A stretch of 64,000 bases of DNA from Luteimonas terrae. GTDB lineage: Bacteria; Pseudomonadota; Gammaproteobacteria; Xanthomonadales; Xanthomonadaceae. The notes below the pieces were generated by a model, which ran no database searches, had not been told where the DNA came from, and saw only the letters and a list, made by a program, of their open reading frames with translations. The position numbers and the translations under genes were made by a program. Numbering within the stretch: the first letter of the stretch is position 1; each line of letters begins with the position of its first letter. Positions 35,209-43,305 of the stretch are shown here, one piece after another. The stretch covers positions 90,415-154,414 of the forward strand of contig NZ_SMTG01000003.1 in assembly GCF_004358165.1 (NCBI RefSeq), given 5' to 3'.

Positions 35209-36216
35209 TCAGGCGGCGACGCCGGCGCCCATCGCCTGCTGGTCGGCGTGGTACGAGGACCGCACCAGCGGGCCGGACGCCACGTGGCTGAAGCCCAGCG
35301 CCATGCCGTAGTCCTCGAGCGCCTTGAACTCCTCGGGCGTCCAGTAGCGCAGCACCGGGTGATGGTGCGCGGACGGCTGCAGGTACTGGCCGATGGTGAC
35401 CATGTCCACGTCGTGCGCGCGCAGATCGCGCAGTGTGCCCTGCACCTGCTCCATCGTCTCGCCGAGACCGAGCATGATGCCGGACTTGGTCGGCACGCCC
35501 GGGTGCTGGGCCTTGAACTTCTTCAGCAGGTCGAGCGACCACTGGTAGTCCGCGCCGGGGCGCACGTTGCGGTAGAGGTCCGGCACGGTCTCGACGTTGT
35601 GGTTGAACACGTCGGGCGGATCGCTCTGGAGGATCTCCAGCGCGCGCTCCATGCGGCCCTTGCCGCGGAAGTCCGGCGTCAGCACCTCGATGCGGATGTG
35701 CGGCGACTGCTTGCGCACTTCGCGGATGCAGTCGACGAAATGCTGGGCACCGCCGTCGCGCAGGTCGTCACGGTCGACCGACGTGATCACGACGTACTTC
35801 AGGCCCATGTCGGCGATCGTGTTCGCGAGGTTCAGCGGTTCGCTCGCATCCGGCGGCTTGGGGCGACCGTGGGCGACGTCGCAGAACGAGCAGCGGCGGG
35901 TGCAGACCTCGCCGAGGATCATGAAGGTCGCGGTACCGTGGCCGAAGCACTCGTGGATGTTCGGGCAGCTGGCTTCCTCGCAGACCGTGACCAGACGGTT
36001 CTCGCGCAACTTCGACTTCAGCGCCGCGACGGCGCCGTTCGACGGAATGCGCACGCGGATCCACGACGGCTTGCGCAGCACGGGCGCGTCGGCGAACTGC
36101 ACTGGCGAGCGCGCGATCTTGTCGCCCGCGACCTGCTTGACGCCGGTCTGCAGCGACGCCGGCGGCGGCGCGGACACCACCTGCAACGGGATCGATTTGT
36201 CGGTCAAGGAAGACAT
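35209..36216 (-). CDS. lipA: Lipoyl synthase
   Basis: 335 residues. A radical-SAM enzyme that inserts two sulfurs into protein-bound octanoyl groups. Both iron-sulfur cluster motifs are visible: [12 protein letters not shown] for the auxiliary cluster and CTRRCSFC for the SAM cluster. GLGET and the late [11 protein letters not shown] block are family-typical. The ATG at 36216 gives the usual short N-terminal extension; a longer in-frame start at 36300 overlaps lipB and is less likely. It works after LipB, encoded just upstream. Confidence 0.96.
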   Translation of the reverse strand: MSSLTDKSIPLQVVSAPPPASLQTGVKQVAGDKIARSPVQFADAPVLRKPSWIRVRIPSNGAVAALKSKLRENRLVTVCEEASCPNIHECFGHGTATFMILGEVCTRRCSFCDVAHGRPKPPDASEPLNLANTIADMGLKYVVITSVDRDDLRDGGAQHFVDCIREVRKQSPHIRIEVLTPDFRGKGRMERALEILQSDPPDVFNHNVETVPDLYRNVRPGADYQWSLDLLKKFKAQHPGVPTKSGIMLGLGETMEQVQGTLRDLRAHDVDMVTIGQYLQPSAHHHPVLRYWTPEEFKALEDYGMALGFSHVASGPLVRSSYHADQQAMGAGVAA

Positions 36217-36296
36217 GGCGGGCGCAGCGACGGTCGGAGGGTCATTGTAGGCCCCCGGTCCGGCACTGTCTGCCGAGGGACCAGGGATACAGCGTG

Positions 36297-36953
36297 TCAT
36301 TCAGCGGGCAGGGCCGGCGGCGGACCTTCGGCAGGCGCCAGCCCGAACTGCGCCGCGAGGTGTTCGAGCAGCACGATCGCCACCCGATCAAGCGACAACG
36401 GGCCGCCAAGATCGCTCAACGCGACGACCTGCAGGCCCTGATAGCCGCACGGATTGATGCGCTGGAAGGGTTCGAGATCCATCGCCACGTTGAAGGCCAG
36501 GCCGTGGAAGGTGCGGCCACGGCGCACGCGGATGCCGAGCGCGGCGATCTTGGCGTCGTTGACGTAGACACCCGGCGCGCCTTCGCGCCGCTGGGCCTCG
36601 ATGTTCCAGTCGGCGAGGGTGTCGATGATGGCCTGCTCGATCCTGCAGACGTACTCGCGCACGCCGATCTTCAGCCGGTGCAGATCCAGCAGCGGGTAGA
36701 CCACCAGCTGGCCGGGGCCGTGATAGGTCACCTGCCCGCCGCGATCGACCTGCACGACGGGAATGTCGCCGGGCGCGAGCACGTGCTCGGGCTTGCCGGC
36801 CTGACCGAGGGTGAACACCGGATCGTGTTCGACGACCCACAGCTCGTCGGTGGTGTCGGCGCAGCGCGCATCGGTGAAGCGCTGCATCGCCTGCCACACC
36901 GGCGCATACGGCTGGCGGCCGAGGTGGCGGACGATCGCCGGCAACGCGCTCAC
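36297..36953 (-). CDS. lipB: Octanoyl-[acyl-carrier-protein]:protein N-octanoyltransferase
   Basis: 218 residues. LipB moves octanoate from ACP to lipoyl domains of 2-oxoacid dehydrogenases and the glycine cleavage system. Family blocks are [20 protein letters not shown], the catalytic Lys in [10 protein letters not shown], and the active-site Cys in INPCGYQGL. The start is GTG at 36953, overlapping the BLUF gene's stop (GTGA). This gives [12 protein letters not shown] and couples its translation to the photoreceptor gene. Confidence 0.95.
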   Translation of the reverse strand: MSALPAIVRHLGRQPYAPVWQAMQRFTDARCADTTDELWVVEHDPVFTLGQAGKPEHVLAPGDIPVVQVDRGGQVTYHGPGQLVVYPLLDLHRLKIGVREYVCRIEQAIIDTLADWNIEAQRREGAPGVYVNDAKIAALGIRVRRGRTFHGLAFNVAMDLEPFQRINPCGYQGLQVVALSDLGGPLSLDRVAIVLLEHLAAQFGLAPAEGPPPALPAE

Positions 36954-37417
36954 AGCACGCGCTCCATGACCCGCGCGCACCCGAGGCCGCCGCCGGGCAC
37001 CGGTGCGCCCTGCAGAAAGGCGCGCATCGCCGCGGCGACACGATCGCCGCCCGCGGTCTCCAGACGGTCCAGCGCGCACCGGTCGGTCTCCACATCGGGA
37101 AACACCAGCGCTTCGCCGTCGTAGGGCGTCTCGGCCCAGGCCATGCCCGGCCCGGCCAGCAGCGGCGCGTGACGTTCGGCGCGCACCAGCAGGCGCACTT
37201 CGCAATGGCGCGGGTCGGCGGCGATGCGCGCGTACAGCGCGTCCACCGCGGCGACGGGACCTTCGAGCAGCTGCATGAACAGGCCATCGTGATGCAGCAG
37301 CAGGCCGCCGATGCCCTGACCCGTGTTGAACGCACGCGCACGCGACAGCAGACGGCCGATGTCGGCCGCCGTGAACTCGGCGAGCTGGCCGCTGCGGTAG
37401 AGCAGCTGGCGGATCAT
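36950..37417 (-). CDS. BLUF-domain blue-light sensor protein
   Basis: 155 residues; the BLUF flavin-binding domain covers about 1-95. The photoactive trio is present as Tyr7 (LLYRS), Asn31 ([10 protein letters not shown]) and Gln49 (FMQLLEG). The C-terminal ~50 residues carry no output domain that I recognise, so it is a short BLUF protein that must signal by protein-protein contact. It is placed between ybeD (22 bases upstream) and lipB (overlapping), inside the lipoate operon, an odd setting for a photoreceptor. Confidence 0.92.
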   Translation of the reverse strand: MIRQLLYRSGQLAEFTAADIGRLLSRARAFNTGQGIGGLLLHHDGLFMQLLEGPVAAVDALYARIAADPRHCEVRLLVRAERHAPLLAGPGMAWAETPYDGEALVFPDVETDRCALDRLETAGGDRVAAAMRAFLQGAPVPGGGLGCARVMERVL

Positions 37418-37439
37418 CGTCAGAACTTCCGGTCGGGCG

Positions 37440-37718
37440 TCAGAGCGTCCACTTCACTTCGGGATGCCCGCGCAGCGCCACGTGAGCGGCGTCGTACTGC
37501 GCGCGCGACTCGGCGCGGATCTGCAGCTTGATCGACACGTACTTGCCCGCGCTCGATGCGCGCGACGTCACCGTCTCGTGCAGCACGGTGATGCCGGCAT
37601 CGGTCAGCAGGCGCGGGATCTCGGTTTCCAGACCCGCGTCGGCACCGCCCATCGCGGTGATCTCGAAGGTGCCGGGAAACTGGAAGCCGTGCTCGGGGTT
37701 GTCGGAAGTGATGTCCAT
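37440..37718 (-). CDS. ybeD: YbeD/DUF493 family protein
   Basis: 92 residues. FQFPGTFEITAMG at the N-terminus and the small alpha/beta ACT-like pattern match DUF493/YbeD. It has no known enzymatic role. Linkage to lipB and lipA is conserved in many proteobacteria (in E. coli ybeD lies between dacA and lipB) and is seen here with dacC upstream. It likely starts the ybeD-BLUF-lipB-lipA message. Confidence 0.9.
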   Translation of the reverse strand: MDITSDNPEHGFQFPGTFEITAMGGADAGLETEIPRLLTDAGITVLHETVTSRASSAGKYVSIKLQIRAESRAQYDAAHVALRGHPEVKWTL

Positions 37719-37772
37719 GCGCGGATTATCGGGGCGCCGGCGGCCGAACCCAAGCGTCCGTTACAGAATGAA

Positions 37773-37796
37773 GAAGGCCGGCTTGCGCCGGCCTTC
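37773..37796 (-). terminator. Terminator hairpin after dacC
   Basis: GAAGGCCGGC-TTGC-GCCGGCCTTC is a perfect 10-bp stem located between the dacC stop (37820) and ybeD start (37718). On the minus strand it is followed by a mildly T-rich TTCATTCTG run. It likely separates the cell-wall genes from the lipoate genes, at least partially. Confidence 0.75.
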
Positions 37797-37819
37797 CCTG
37801 ATGCATGCGATGGCGCCGG

Positions 37820-39061
37820 TCAGGCGTTCCACCACATCAGGAACTCGTGCCACAGGCGCTTGAAGAAGCCGGCCTCCTCGACCGCTTCCAGCGCGACCAG
37901 CGGGCGCTCGGCGATGACCTTGCCGTCGAGTTCGACGCGCACGGTGCCGATCTGCTGGCCCTTCTCGATGGGAGCCTCGATGACCTGCGGGATGTCCATC
38001 GACGGCTTGAGCTGGGCGTACTTGCCGCGCGGCATCGAGACCAGCATCGGCTCGGCGACGCCGAGGTTCACTTCGTTGGCCTTGCCCTTCCAGACCTTCT
38101 GCGTGGAGACGGCCTTGCCGGCGTCGTAGACGGCATGGGTCTCGAAGAAGCGGAAGCCCCAGTTGAGCAGCGCCAGCGAATCGGTGGCGCGCTGCGATTC
38201 GCTGGTCGAGCCCATGACCACCGAGATCAGGCGCTGGTCGCCACGCAGGGCCGAGGCCATCAGGCAGTAGCCCGCGCCGCTGTGGTGGCCGGTCTTGATG
38301 CCGTCGACGCTGTCGTCGCGCCACAGCAGGCGGTTGCGGTTGTGCTGGGTGATCGGCCCGACGGTGAATTCCTTGATCTTGTTGTGCGCGTATTCCTCGG
38401 GGAAGTCGCGCACCATCGCGCGGCCCAGGATCGCCAGGTCGTGCGCGGTCGAGTAGTGCTCCGGGCCCGACAGGCCGGTCGCGTTCTCGAAGTGGCTGTT
38501 CTTCATGCCGATGCGCGCGGCGTAGGCGTTCATCAGCTGGGCGAAGGCCTCCTCGCTGCCGGCGACGTGCTCGGCCAGCGCGATCGCGGCGTCGTTGCCC
38601 GACTGCACGACCATGCCGATTTCCATGTCCAGCAGCGGTGCGGTCTGGTTGACCGGGAAGCCGCTGTAGCTGCCGTCGGTGCCCGCGCCGCCCTTGCGCC
38701 AGGCGTTCTCGCTCATCAGCACCTGGTCGTCGGGCTTGACCTTGCCGGCGGCCAGTTCGGCGGCGATCACGTAGCTGGTCATCACCTTGGTGATGCTGGC
38801 CGGCTCGACGCGCTGGTCGGCGTTCTCACCCGCCAGGATCTGGCCAGTAGCGTAGTCCATCAGCACCCAGGCCGTGCCGGTGATGCTCGGCGGCGGCGGG
38901 GTCGGCAGTTCGTCGCTGAGCGCGGGCGCGGCGGCGGCCGGCGTGGCCGGCCGGGGCGTCGGCTGCGGCGTGGGCGCGGGATCCTGCGCAACGGCGATGC
39001 CGACCGTGGCGGTGGCCAGCGCGGCCAGCAACATGCGCGAAACGACTACGGACACTTTCAT
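37820..39061 (-). CDS. dacC: D-alanyl-D-alanine carboxypeptidase (PBP5/6 type)
   Basis: 413 residues. Signal peptide 1-25, a Pro/Ala-rich linker, then the S11 penicillin-binding fold. The SxxK motif is SITK, SxN is SGN and KTG lies in DGIKTGHHSGAG. The C-terminal beta domain ends in an amphipathic helix (KRLWHEFLMWWNA), the typical membrane tether of PBP5-like enzymes. It trims the terminal D-Ala of peptidoglycan pentapeptides. Symbol dacC versus dacA is a naming choice. 55 bases downstream of rlpA. Confidence 0.94.
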   Translation of the reverse strand: MKVSVVVSRMLLAALATATVGIAVAQDPAPTPQPTPRPATPAAAAPALSDELPTPPPPSITGTAWVLMDYATGQILAGENADQRVEPASITKVMTSYVIAAELAAGKVKPDDQVLMSENAWRKGGAGTDGSYSGFPVNQTAPLLDMEIGMVVQSGNDAAIALAEHVAGSEEAFAQLMNAYAARIGMKNSHFENATGLSGPEHYSTAHDLAILGRAMVRDFPEEYAHNKIKEFTVGPITQHNRNRLLWRDDSVDGIKTGHHSGAGYCLMASALRGDQRLISVVMGSTSESQRATDSLALLNWGFRFFETHAVYDAGKAVSTQKVWKGKANEVNLGVAEPMLVSMPRGKYAQLKPSMDIPQVIEAPIEKGQQIGTVRVELDGKVIAERPLVALEAVEEAGFFKRLWHEFLMWWNA

Positions 39062-39116
39062 GTAAGACGGAACTCCGGGGACCCGGCCGCGTCGGCCGGT
39101 GGTTGAGGGAAAACGT

Positions 39117-40487
39117 TCAATCGCGGACGACGGTCGGCGCACCGAAGCCGAGGCCGGCGACGCGCGAGGTCATCTCGGCGACCTGCGTCGCTTCGACCGG
39201 GCCCACGCGCAGGCGCCAGACCGGCTTGCCGGCGGCGGTGCCGTCCTGCAGCTGCGCGGCGGCGATGCCGGCACCACGCAGCGTCGCCAGCGCGCGCTCG
39301 GCGTTGGCGCGGGCGCCGAAGGCGGCGACCTGCAGGGTCACGCCGCCTGCCGTCGCGACCGGCGACGGGCGCGGTGCGGCCTGGACCACCGCGGTGGTGA
39401 CGGGCGCCGGTGCCTGGGTGGCGGGCGCGGTCGTGGCCGGCACCGGGTTGATCGGCACCTGGCGACCGTTCTCGAGCTTGAGCCCGCGCGCGGCGAGCCA
39501 GGCGTCGAAGTCGTCGGCCGTCATGACCTTGCCGTTCTGGTACATGTTGAAGCGACCGTCCGCTGCACTCGCGGCAGGCGCCGCGGGCGACGGCGCGGGA
39601 CGCTCGCCGGCATTGGCGGATGCGATCGGCAGCGCTTCGACGATCGCGTCCATCGCGCTGCCCGCGGCCGAGGTCGTCGCGGCCGGGGCGAGCGCGGCCG
39701 TCGCGGTGGCGGGCACCGTGGCCGCGCGCCGGTTGCTGCCGCGCACGCGCGCCGGCGGCGGCGCTGCGGCCGGCGTGGCCGCCGGCGTCGCGGCGGCGAC
39801 GGCCTCGTAATCGTTGCGGGCATTCTCGCCCGGGCTCAGCGCGCGCACTTCGACGCGGCCGGTGCCGGCGGGGTGGATGCCGATCTTCACCGCCGCCGCA
39901 TAACTCAGATCGACGACGCGACCTTCGTGGAACGGCCCGCGGTCGTTGACGCGCACGATCACCGACTTGCCGTTGTCGAGGTTGGTCACGCGCGCGAAGC
40001 TCGGCAGCGGAAGCGATTTGTGTGCGGCGGTGAACGCGTACATGTCGTAGACCTCGCGGTTCGAGGTCAGGCGGCCGTGAAACTTGGCGCCGTAGTACGA
40101 AGCCGTGCCGGTCTCGGAAAATTCGCTGTGGTCGTCGAGCACCGTGTAGCTCTTGCCCAGCACCTGGTAGGGACTGCGGTTGCCGACCGCTGAGCGCGGC
40201 AGATCGACGACTTCGGGCTCGGGAATCGCGTCCACGTTCGGCAGGTAGTCCGGCAGGCTGTCGGGCACGCCGGGCCGATACAGCCCGCCTGCGGTGTAGT
40301 GGCCGCGCGTGTTCGGATCTTCCTGCGCCGGTGCGTACGGCGAGACGCGACGCTGACCGGCCGGCACGTGCGCCGGCGCGGTCGAACCCACGGTGCTGCC
40401 CGACGCCGGGGCCGCCGCACGCTTGGCATTGCCGGCGCAGCCCGAAAGCAGCACCAGCGCGGCCAGCGGCAGCAGCCAGCGGATCAC
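39117..40487 (-). CDS. rlpA: Septal ring lytic transglycosylase RlpA
   Basis: 456 residues. Start is GTG at 40487, overlapping the mltB stop (GTGA). A lipoprotein signal ends at LLSGC (Cys17). The double-psi beta-barrel domain (about 125-220) has GTASYYGAKFHGR and a catalytic Asp in NDRGPF. A long Ala/Pro/Thr linker leads to a C-terminal SPOR domain (last ~75 residues), which binds denuded glycan at septa. RlpA cleaves such glycan strands. Confidence 0.94.
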   Translation of the reverse strand: MIRWLLPLAALVLLSGCAGNAKRAAAPASGSTVGSTAPAHVPAGQRRVSPYAPAQEDPNTRGHYTAGGLYRPGVPDSLPDYLPNVDAIPEPEVVDLPRSAVGNRSPYQVLGKSYTVLDDHSEFSETGTASYYGAKFHGRLTSNREVYDMYAFTAAHKSLPLPSFARVTNLDNGKSVIVRVNDRGPFHEGRVVDLSYAAAVKIGIHPAGTGRVEVRALSPGENARNDYEAVAAATPAATPAAAPPPARVRGSNRRAATVPATATAALAPAATTSAAGSAMDAIVEALPIASANAGERPAPSPAAPAASAADGRFNMYQNGKVMTADDFDAWLAARGLKLENGRQVPINPVPATTAPATQAPAPVTTAVVQAAPRPSPVATAGGVTLQVAAFGARANAERALATLRGAGIAAAQLQDGTAAGKPVWRLRVGPVEATQVAEMTSRVAGLGFGAPTVVRD

Positions 40488-41614
40488 GGACCGACCCCGG
40501 CGCGGATCGCCTGCGCCAGCTGGTGCACCGACAGCGAATACATCGGCGAACGGTTGTAGCGGGTGATCACGTAGAAGTTGCGATACGCCAGCCAGTACTC
40601 CATGCCGGCCTCGCCATCGAGCGACAGCAGCGTGGCGCCTTCGGCGGTCGGCTGGCCGGGTGCGGGCGTGTAGCCGCGTGCGGCCAGATTGGCCAGCGGA
40701 TACACCGGCTCCCAGTTCTCGGGCTTGAAGTCGGCTGCGCCCTCGGCGCGCTGCGCGCGCGCGACGACCGGTGCGCCGCGCTGCCAACCGTGCACGACGA
40801 AGTAGTTGGCGATCGACGCGAACACGTCCGGCTTGTGGGTCAGCAGGTCGCGCTGGCCATCGCCGTCACCGTCCTTCGCCCACAGGCGATAGCTCGACGG
40901 CATGAACTGGCCCATGCCCATCGCACCGGCGTAGCTGCCCTTGAGCTGCAGCACGTCGAGTTGCGGCTCGGCCTTCTGCAGCGCGAACAGTTGGGCGAGC
41001 TCGCCGGCGAAGAACGGTGCGCGCGGCGCGTAGTCGAAGGCCAGCGTGTACAGCGCGTCGATCACCTTCCAGTTGCCGGTGACGCGGCCGTAGCTGGTCT
41101 CCACGCCGATGATCGCGACGATGTACTCGGCCGGCACGCCGGTCTCGGCGGCCACGCGGTCGAGCGCCGCGCGGTTCTCGCGATAGAACGCCACGCCGCC
41201 GTTGATGCGCGCGTCGTTGATGAAGATCGGTCGGTAGTCGCGCCACGGACGCACGGCTTCGGCCGGGCGGCTGATCGCGGTGAGGATCGCCTGCTGCACC
41301 TGCGCCTGCGCGAGCACGCTGCGCACATAGGCGGGATCGGCGCCGTAGGTCTGCACGGTGTAGTCGACGAAGTTGTCCACGCGCGTCGCGCGCGGTATCG
41401 CCGGATCGGTGACCGACGTCGGCGCGACCGGACGCTCGGGCGGTTGCGGCACCGGCGGCAGCAGGGCGCCCTCGGGACGCGCGGCTTCCGGCAGCGGGGT
41501 CACCGCACCGTAGTCCTCGGCATGGCCATCGGACGGATTGACGGGAGTCGCACACGCTGCCAATGCGAACGGCAGCGCGGCCACGGCGAGTCGGAAAAAC
41601 GGGCGTCGGCTCAT
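40484..41614 (-). CDS. mltB: Membrane-bound lytic murein transglycosylase B
   Basis: 376 residues. Lipoprotein signal with lipobox ALAAC (Cys20). The SLT-like catalytic domain has the Glu in GVETSYGR, followed by YAGAMGMGQFMPSSY, typical for family 3 transglycosylases. It cleaves peptidoglycan to 1,6-anhydromuropeptides. The ATG at 41614 is chosen because the signal sequence starts there. First gene of mltB-rlpA-dacC. Confidence 0.94.
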   Translation of the reverse strand: MSRRPFFRLAVAALPFALAACATPVNPSDGHAEDYGAVTPLPEAARPEGALLPPVPQPPERPVAPTSVTDPAIPRATRVDNFVDYTVQTYGADPAYVRSVLAQAQVQQAILTAISRPAEAVRPWRDYRPIFINDARINGGVAFYRENRAALDRVAAETGVPAEYIVAIIGVETSYGRVTGNWKVIDALYTLAFDYAPRAPFFAGELAQLFALQKAEPQLDVLQLKGSYAGAMGMGQFMPSSYRLWAKDGDGDGQRDLLTHKPDVFASIANYFVVHGWQRGAPVVARAQRAEGAADFKPENWEPVYPLANLAARGYTPAPGQPTAEGATLLSLDGEAGMEYWLAYRNFYVITRYNRSPMYSLSVHQLAQAIRAGVGP

Positions 41615-42195
41615 CGGCGGCGAGGGTAGCACGCACATGCGCGGGCAACGCAGCGTTGCGCCGACGCGCTCGCCGCCGGTCAGCATCGCGACAGTCAGGC
41701 AGGTCGAATGCGAAGCGATTGATTGGTCATCGAGCAAAGCCGACTTCGGGAAGGCATCGGCCTGGCGGCCGGAAGCCGCTTATCCCTCGGTCAAGGCCGC
41801 TTCGCGGTCCGGCCCGGCGCAGCGCGCCGTGCGTTCGAGAGGACGCGCGGCAGTGCCGCGCAAGCAGACCTCTCTTACCCTGCCTTGACTCGGGCGCGCG
41901 CCATCCTTGGCGCGCTCGGCGCGGCCACCGGCCGCCAGTCCGCTGCCTCGAACTTTCAGACCGTGCCTTCGTCTAGATCGAGCGCCGCTTGCTTGATAGA
42001 AGTCGAGAACTTCGAGCCGCAGCGCGTTGTGCGGGCCGGGGGTTGCGGAGAGCGGACCATGGATGGTCAGCGGCGGCGAGTCAGGCATGGATGCCTGACC
42101 GAGCCGAGGAGTAATCCCCGGACGGCGCAACGCTGCTTCCGAAGCCGAGCTGGGGCACAAGCGTCCTCGAAGCCACGGGAGAAGCCAAAAGCCCC
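41615..42195. other. 580-base gap between rodA and mltB
   Basis: No reading frame here has convincing protein character. Apart from the pair of small palindromes at 42055-42099 I see no member of repeat families A, B or C. The region separates the mre/mrd genes from mltB-rlpA-dacC and presumably contains the promoter of the latter. Confidence 0.5.
42055..42099. repeat. Two adjacent palindromes sharing a CATGGATG centre
   Basis: GACCAT-GG-ATGGTC at 42055-42068 and GTCAGGCAT-GG-ATGCCTGAC at 42080-42099. Both are centred on the same octamer and their centres are 28 bases apart. The arms differ, so these are not simple duplicates. Function unknown; an operator pair or a small repeat unit are possible. 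Confidence 0.6.
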
Positions 42196-43305
42196 CTAGC
42201 GCCGACGCGTGCCGCTCGCCTGCACGGCCATCACCACACCGAAACCGGCGAGCAGCGACACCGCCGCGGTCCCGCCGAAACTCAGCAGCGGCATCGGCAC
42301 GCCAACCACCGGCAGCAGGCCGGAAATCATGCCGCCGTTGACGATCACGTAGACGAACAGCGCCAGGCCCAGACTGCCGACCAGCAATCGCGAAAAGCCG
42401 TCGCGCGCCTCGCTTGCGATCCACAGGCAGCGGCCGACGATGAACAGGTACAGGGCCAGCACGACGACCACGCCGAACCAGCCGAACTCCTCGCTGAGCA
42501 CGGCGAAGATGAAGTCGGTGGTGTGCTCGGGCACGTAGTTCAGATGCGACTGCGAGCCGTCGCCCCAGCCCTGCCCCGTCAGCCCGCCCGAGCCGATCGC
42601 AATCTTCGACTGGATGATGTTCCAGCCGGTGCCGAGCGGATCGGATTCGGGATCGAGGAAGGTCAGGATGCGGTCCTTCTGGTACTGCTGGAAATACCAG
42701 AACCACGCCGCCGGCACGGCGACTGCGGCGGCCGCGGCGCCGCCGACGAACCACCACCACGACAGTCCGGCCAGATACAGCGCGAACACGCCGCCCGAGG
42801 CGACCAGCACCGCCGTTCCGAGGTCGGGCTGCAGCAGGATCAGGCCGGTCGGCAGGCCGATGATGCCCGCCGCGATCGCGATCGTGCCGAGTCGCGGCGG
42901 CGTGGGCTGCTGGCCCAGCCACCAGGCTGCCATCATCGGCAGCGAGAGCTTCATCAGTTCGGCCGGCTGCATGTAGAACACGCCGAGATTGAGCCAGTGC
43001 TGGCCGCTGCGCCCGGTGCCCATGAACAGCACGGCGACCAGCGGCAGCAGCGATGCGACGTACGCCGCTGGCGTGAAACGCCGCAGCTGCACCGCCGGAA
43101 TGCGCGAGAGCCCCCACATCGCGCCCAGGCCCACGACGAAGCGGCTGCCCTGCGACATCACCATCGCCATGTTCTGGTTGGTCGCGCTGTGCAGCACGGC
43201 CAGGCCGATGCACATCAGCGCGACCAGCGCGCCCAGCAGCGGCCAGTCCAGCGTGCGCGTGAAACGCTGCAGCATCTCCAGCAGCCAGCGCAGGATCACG
43301 TTCAA
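42196..43305 (-). CDS. rodA: Rod-shape-determining SEDS glycosyltransferase RodA
   Basis: 369 residues, about ten transmembrane helices. RodA polymerises lipid II glycan during elongation, together with PBP2. Motifs include LLQPDLGTA and the C-terminal NGGMISGLLPVVGVPMPLLS of the SEDS family. The start is most likely TTG at 43305: GGAGGT lies 6 bases before it, while the GTG at 43299 would have a 12-base spacer. TTG overlaps the mrdA stop (TTGA). Confidence 0.94.
   Translation of the reverse strand: MNVILRWLLEMLQRFTRTLDWPLLGALVALMCIGLAVLHSATNQNMAMVMSQGSRFVVGLGAMWGLSRIPAVQLRRFTPAAYVASLLPLVAVLFMGTGRSGQHWLNLGVFYMQPAELMKLSLPMMAAWWLGQQPTPPRLGTIAIAAGIIGLPTGLILLQPDLGTAVLVASGGVFALYLAGLSWWWFVGGAAAAAVAVPAAWFWYFQQYQKDRILTFLDPESDPLGTGWNIIQSKIAIGSGGLTGQGWGDGSQSHLNYVPEHTTDFIFAVLSEEFGWFGVVVVLALYLFIVGRCLWIASEARDGFSRLLVGSLGLALFVYVIVNGGMISGLLPVVGVPMPLLSFGGTAAVSLLAGFGVVMAVQASGTRRR

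Noticed and set aside
41723..42199. Plus-strand 158-residue frame in the rodA-mltB gap
   Set aside because: Arg/Ser/Ala-rich with no domain or start signal and overlaps the end of rodA; typical random frame in GC-rich DNA.
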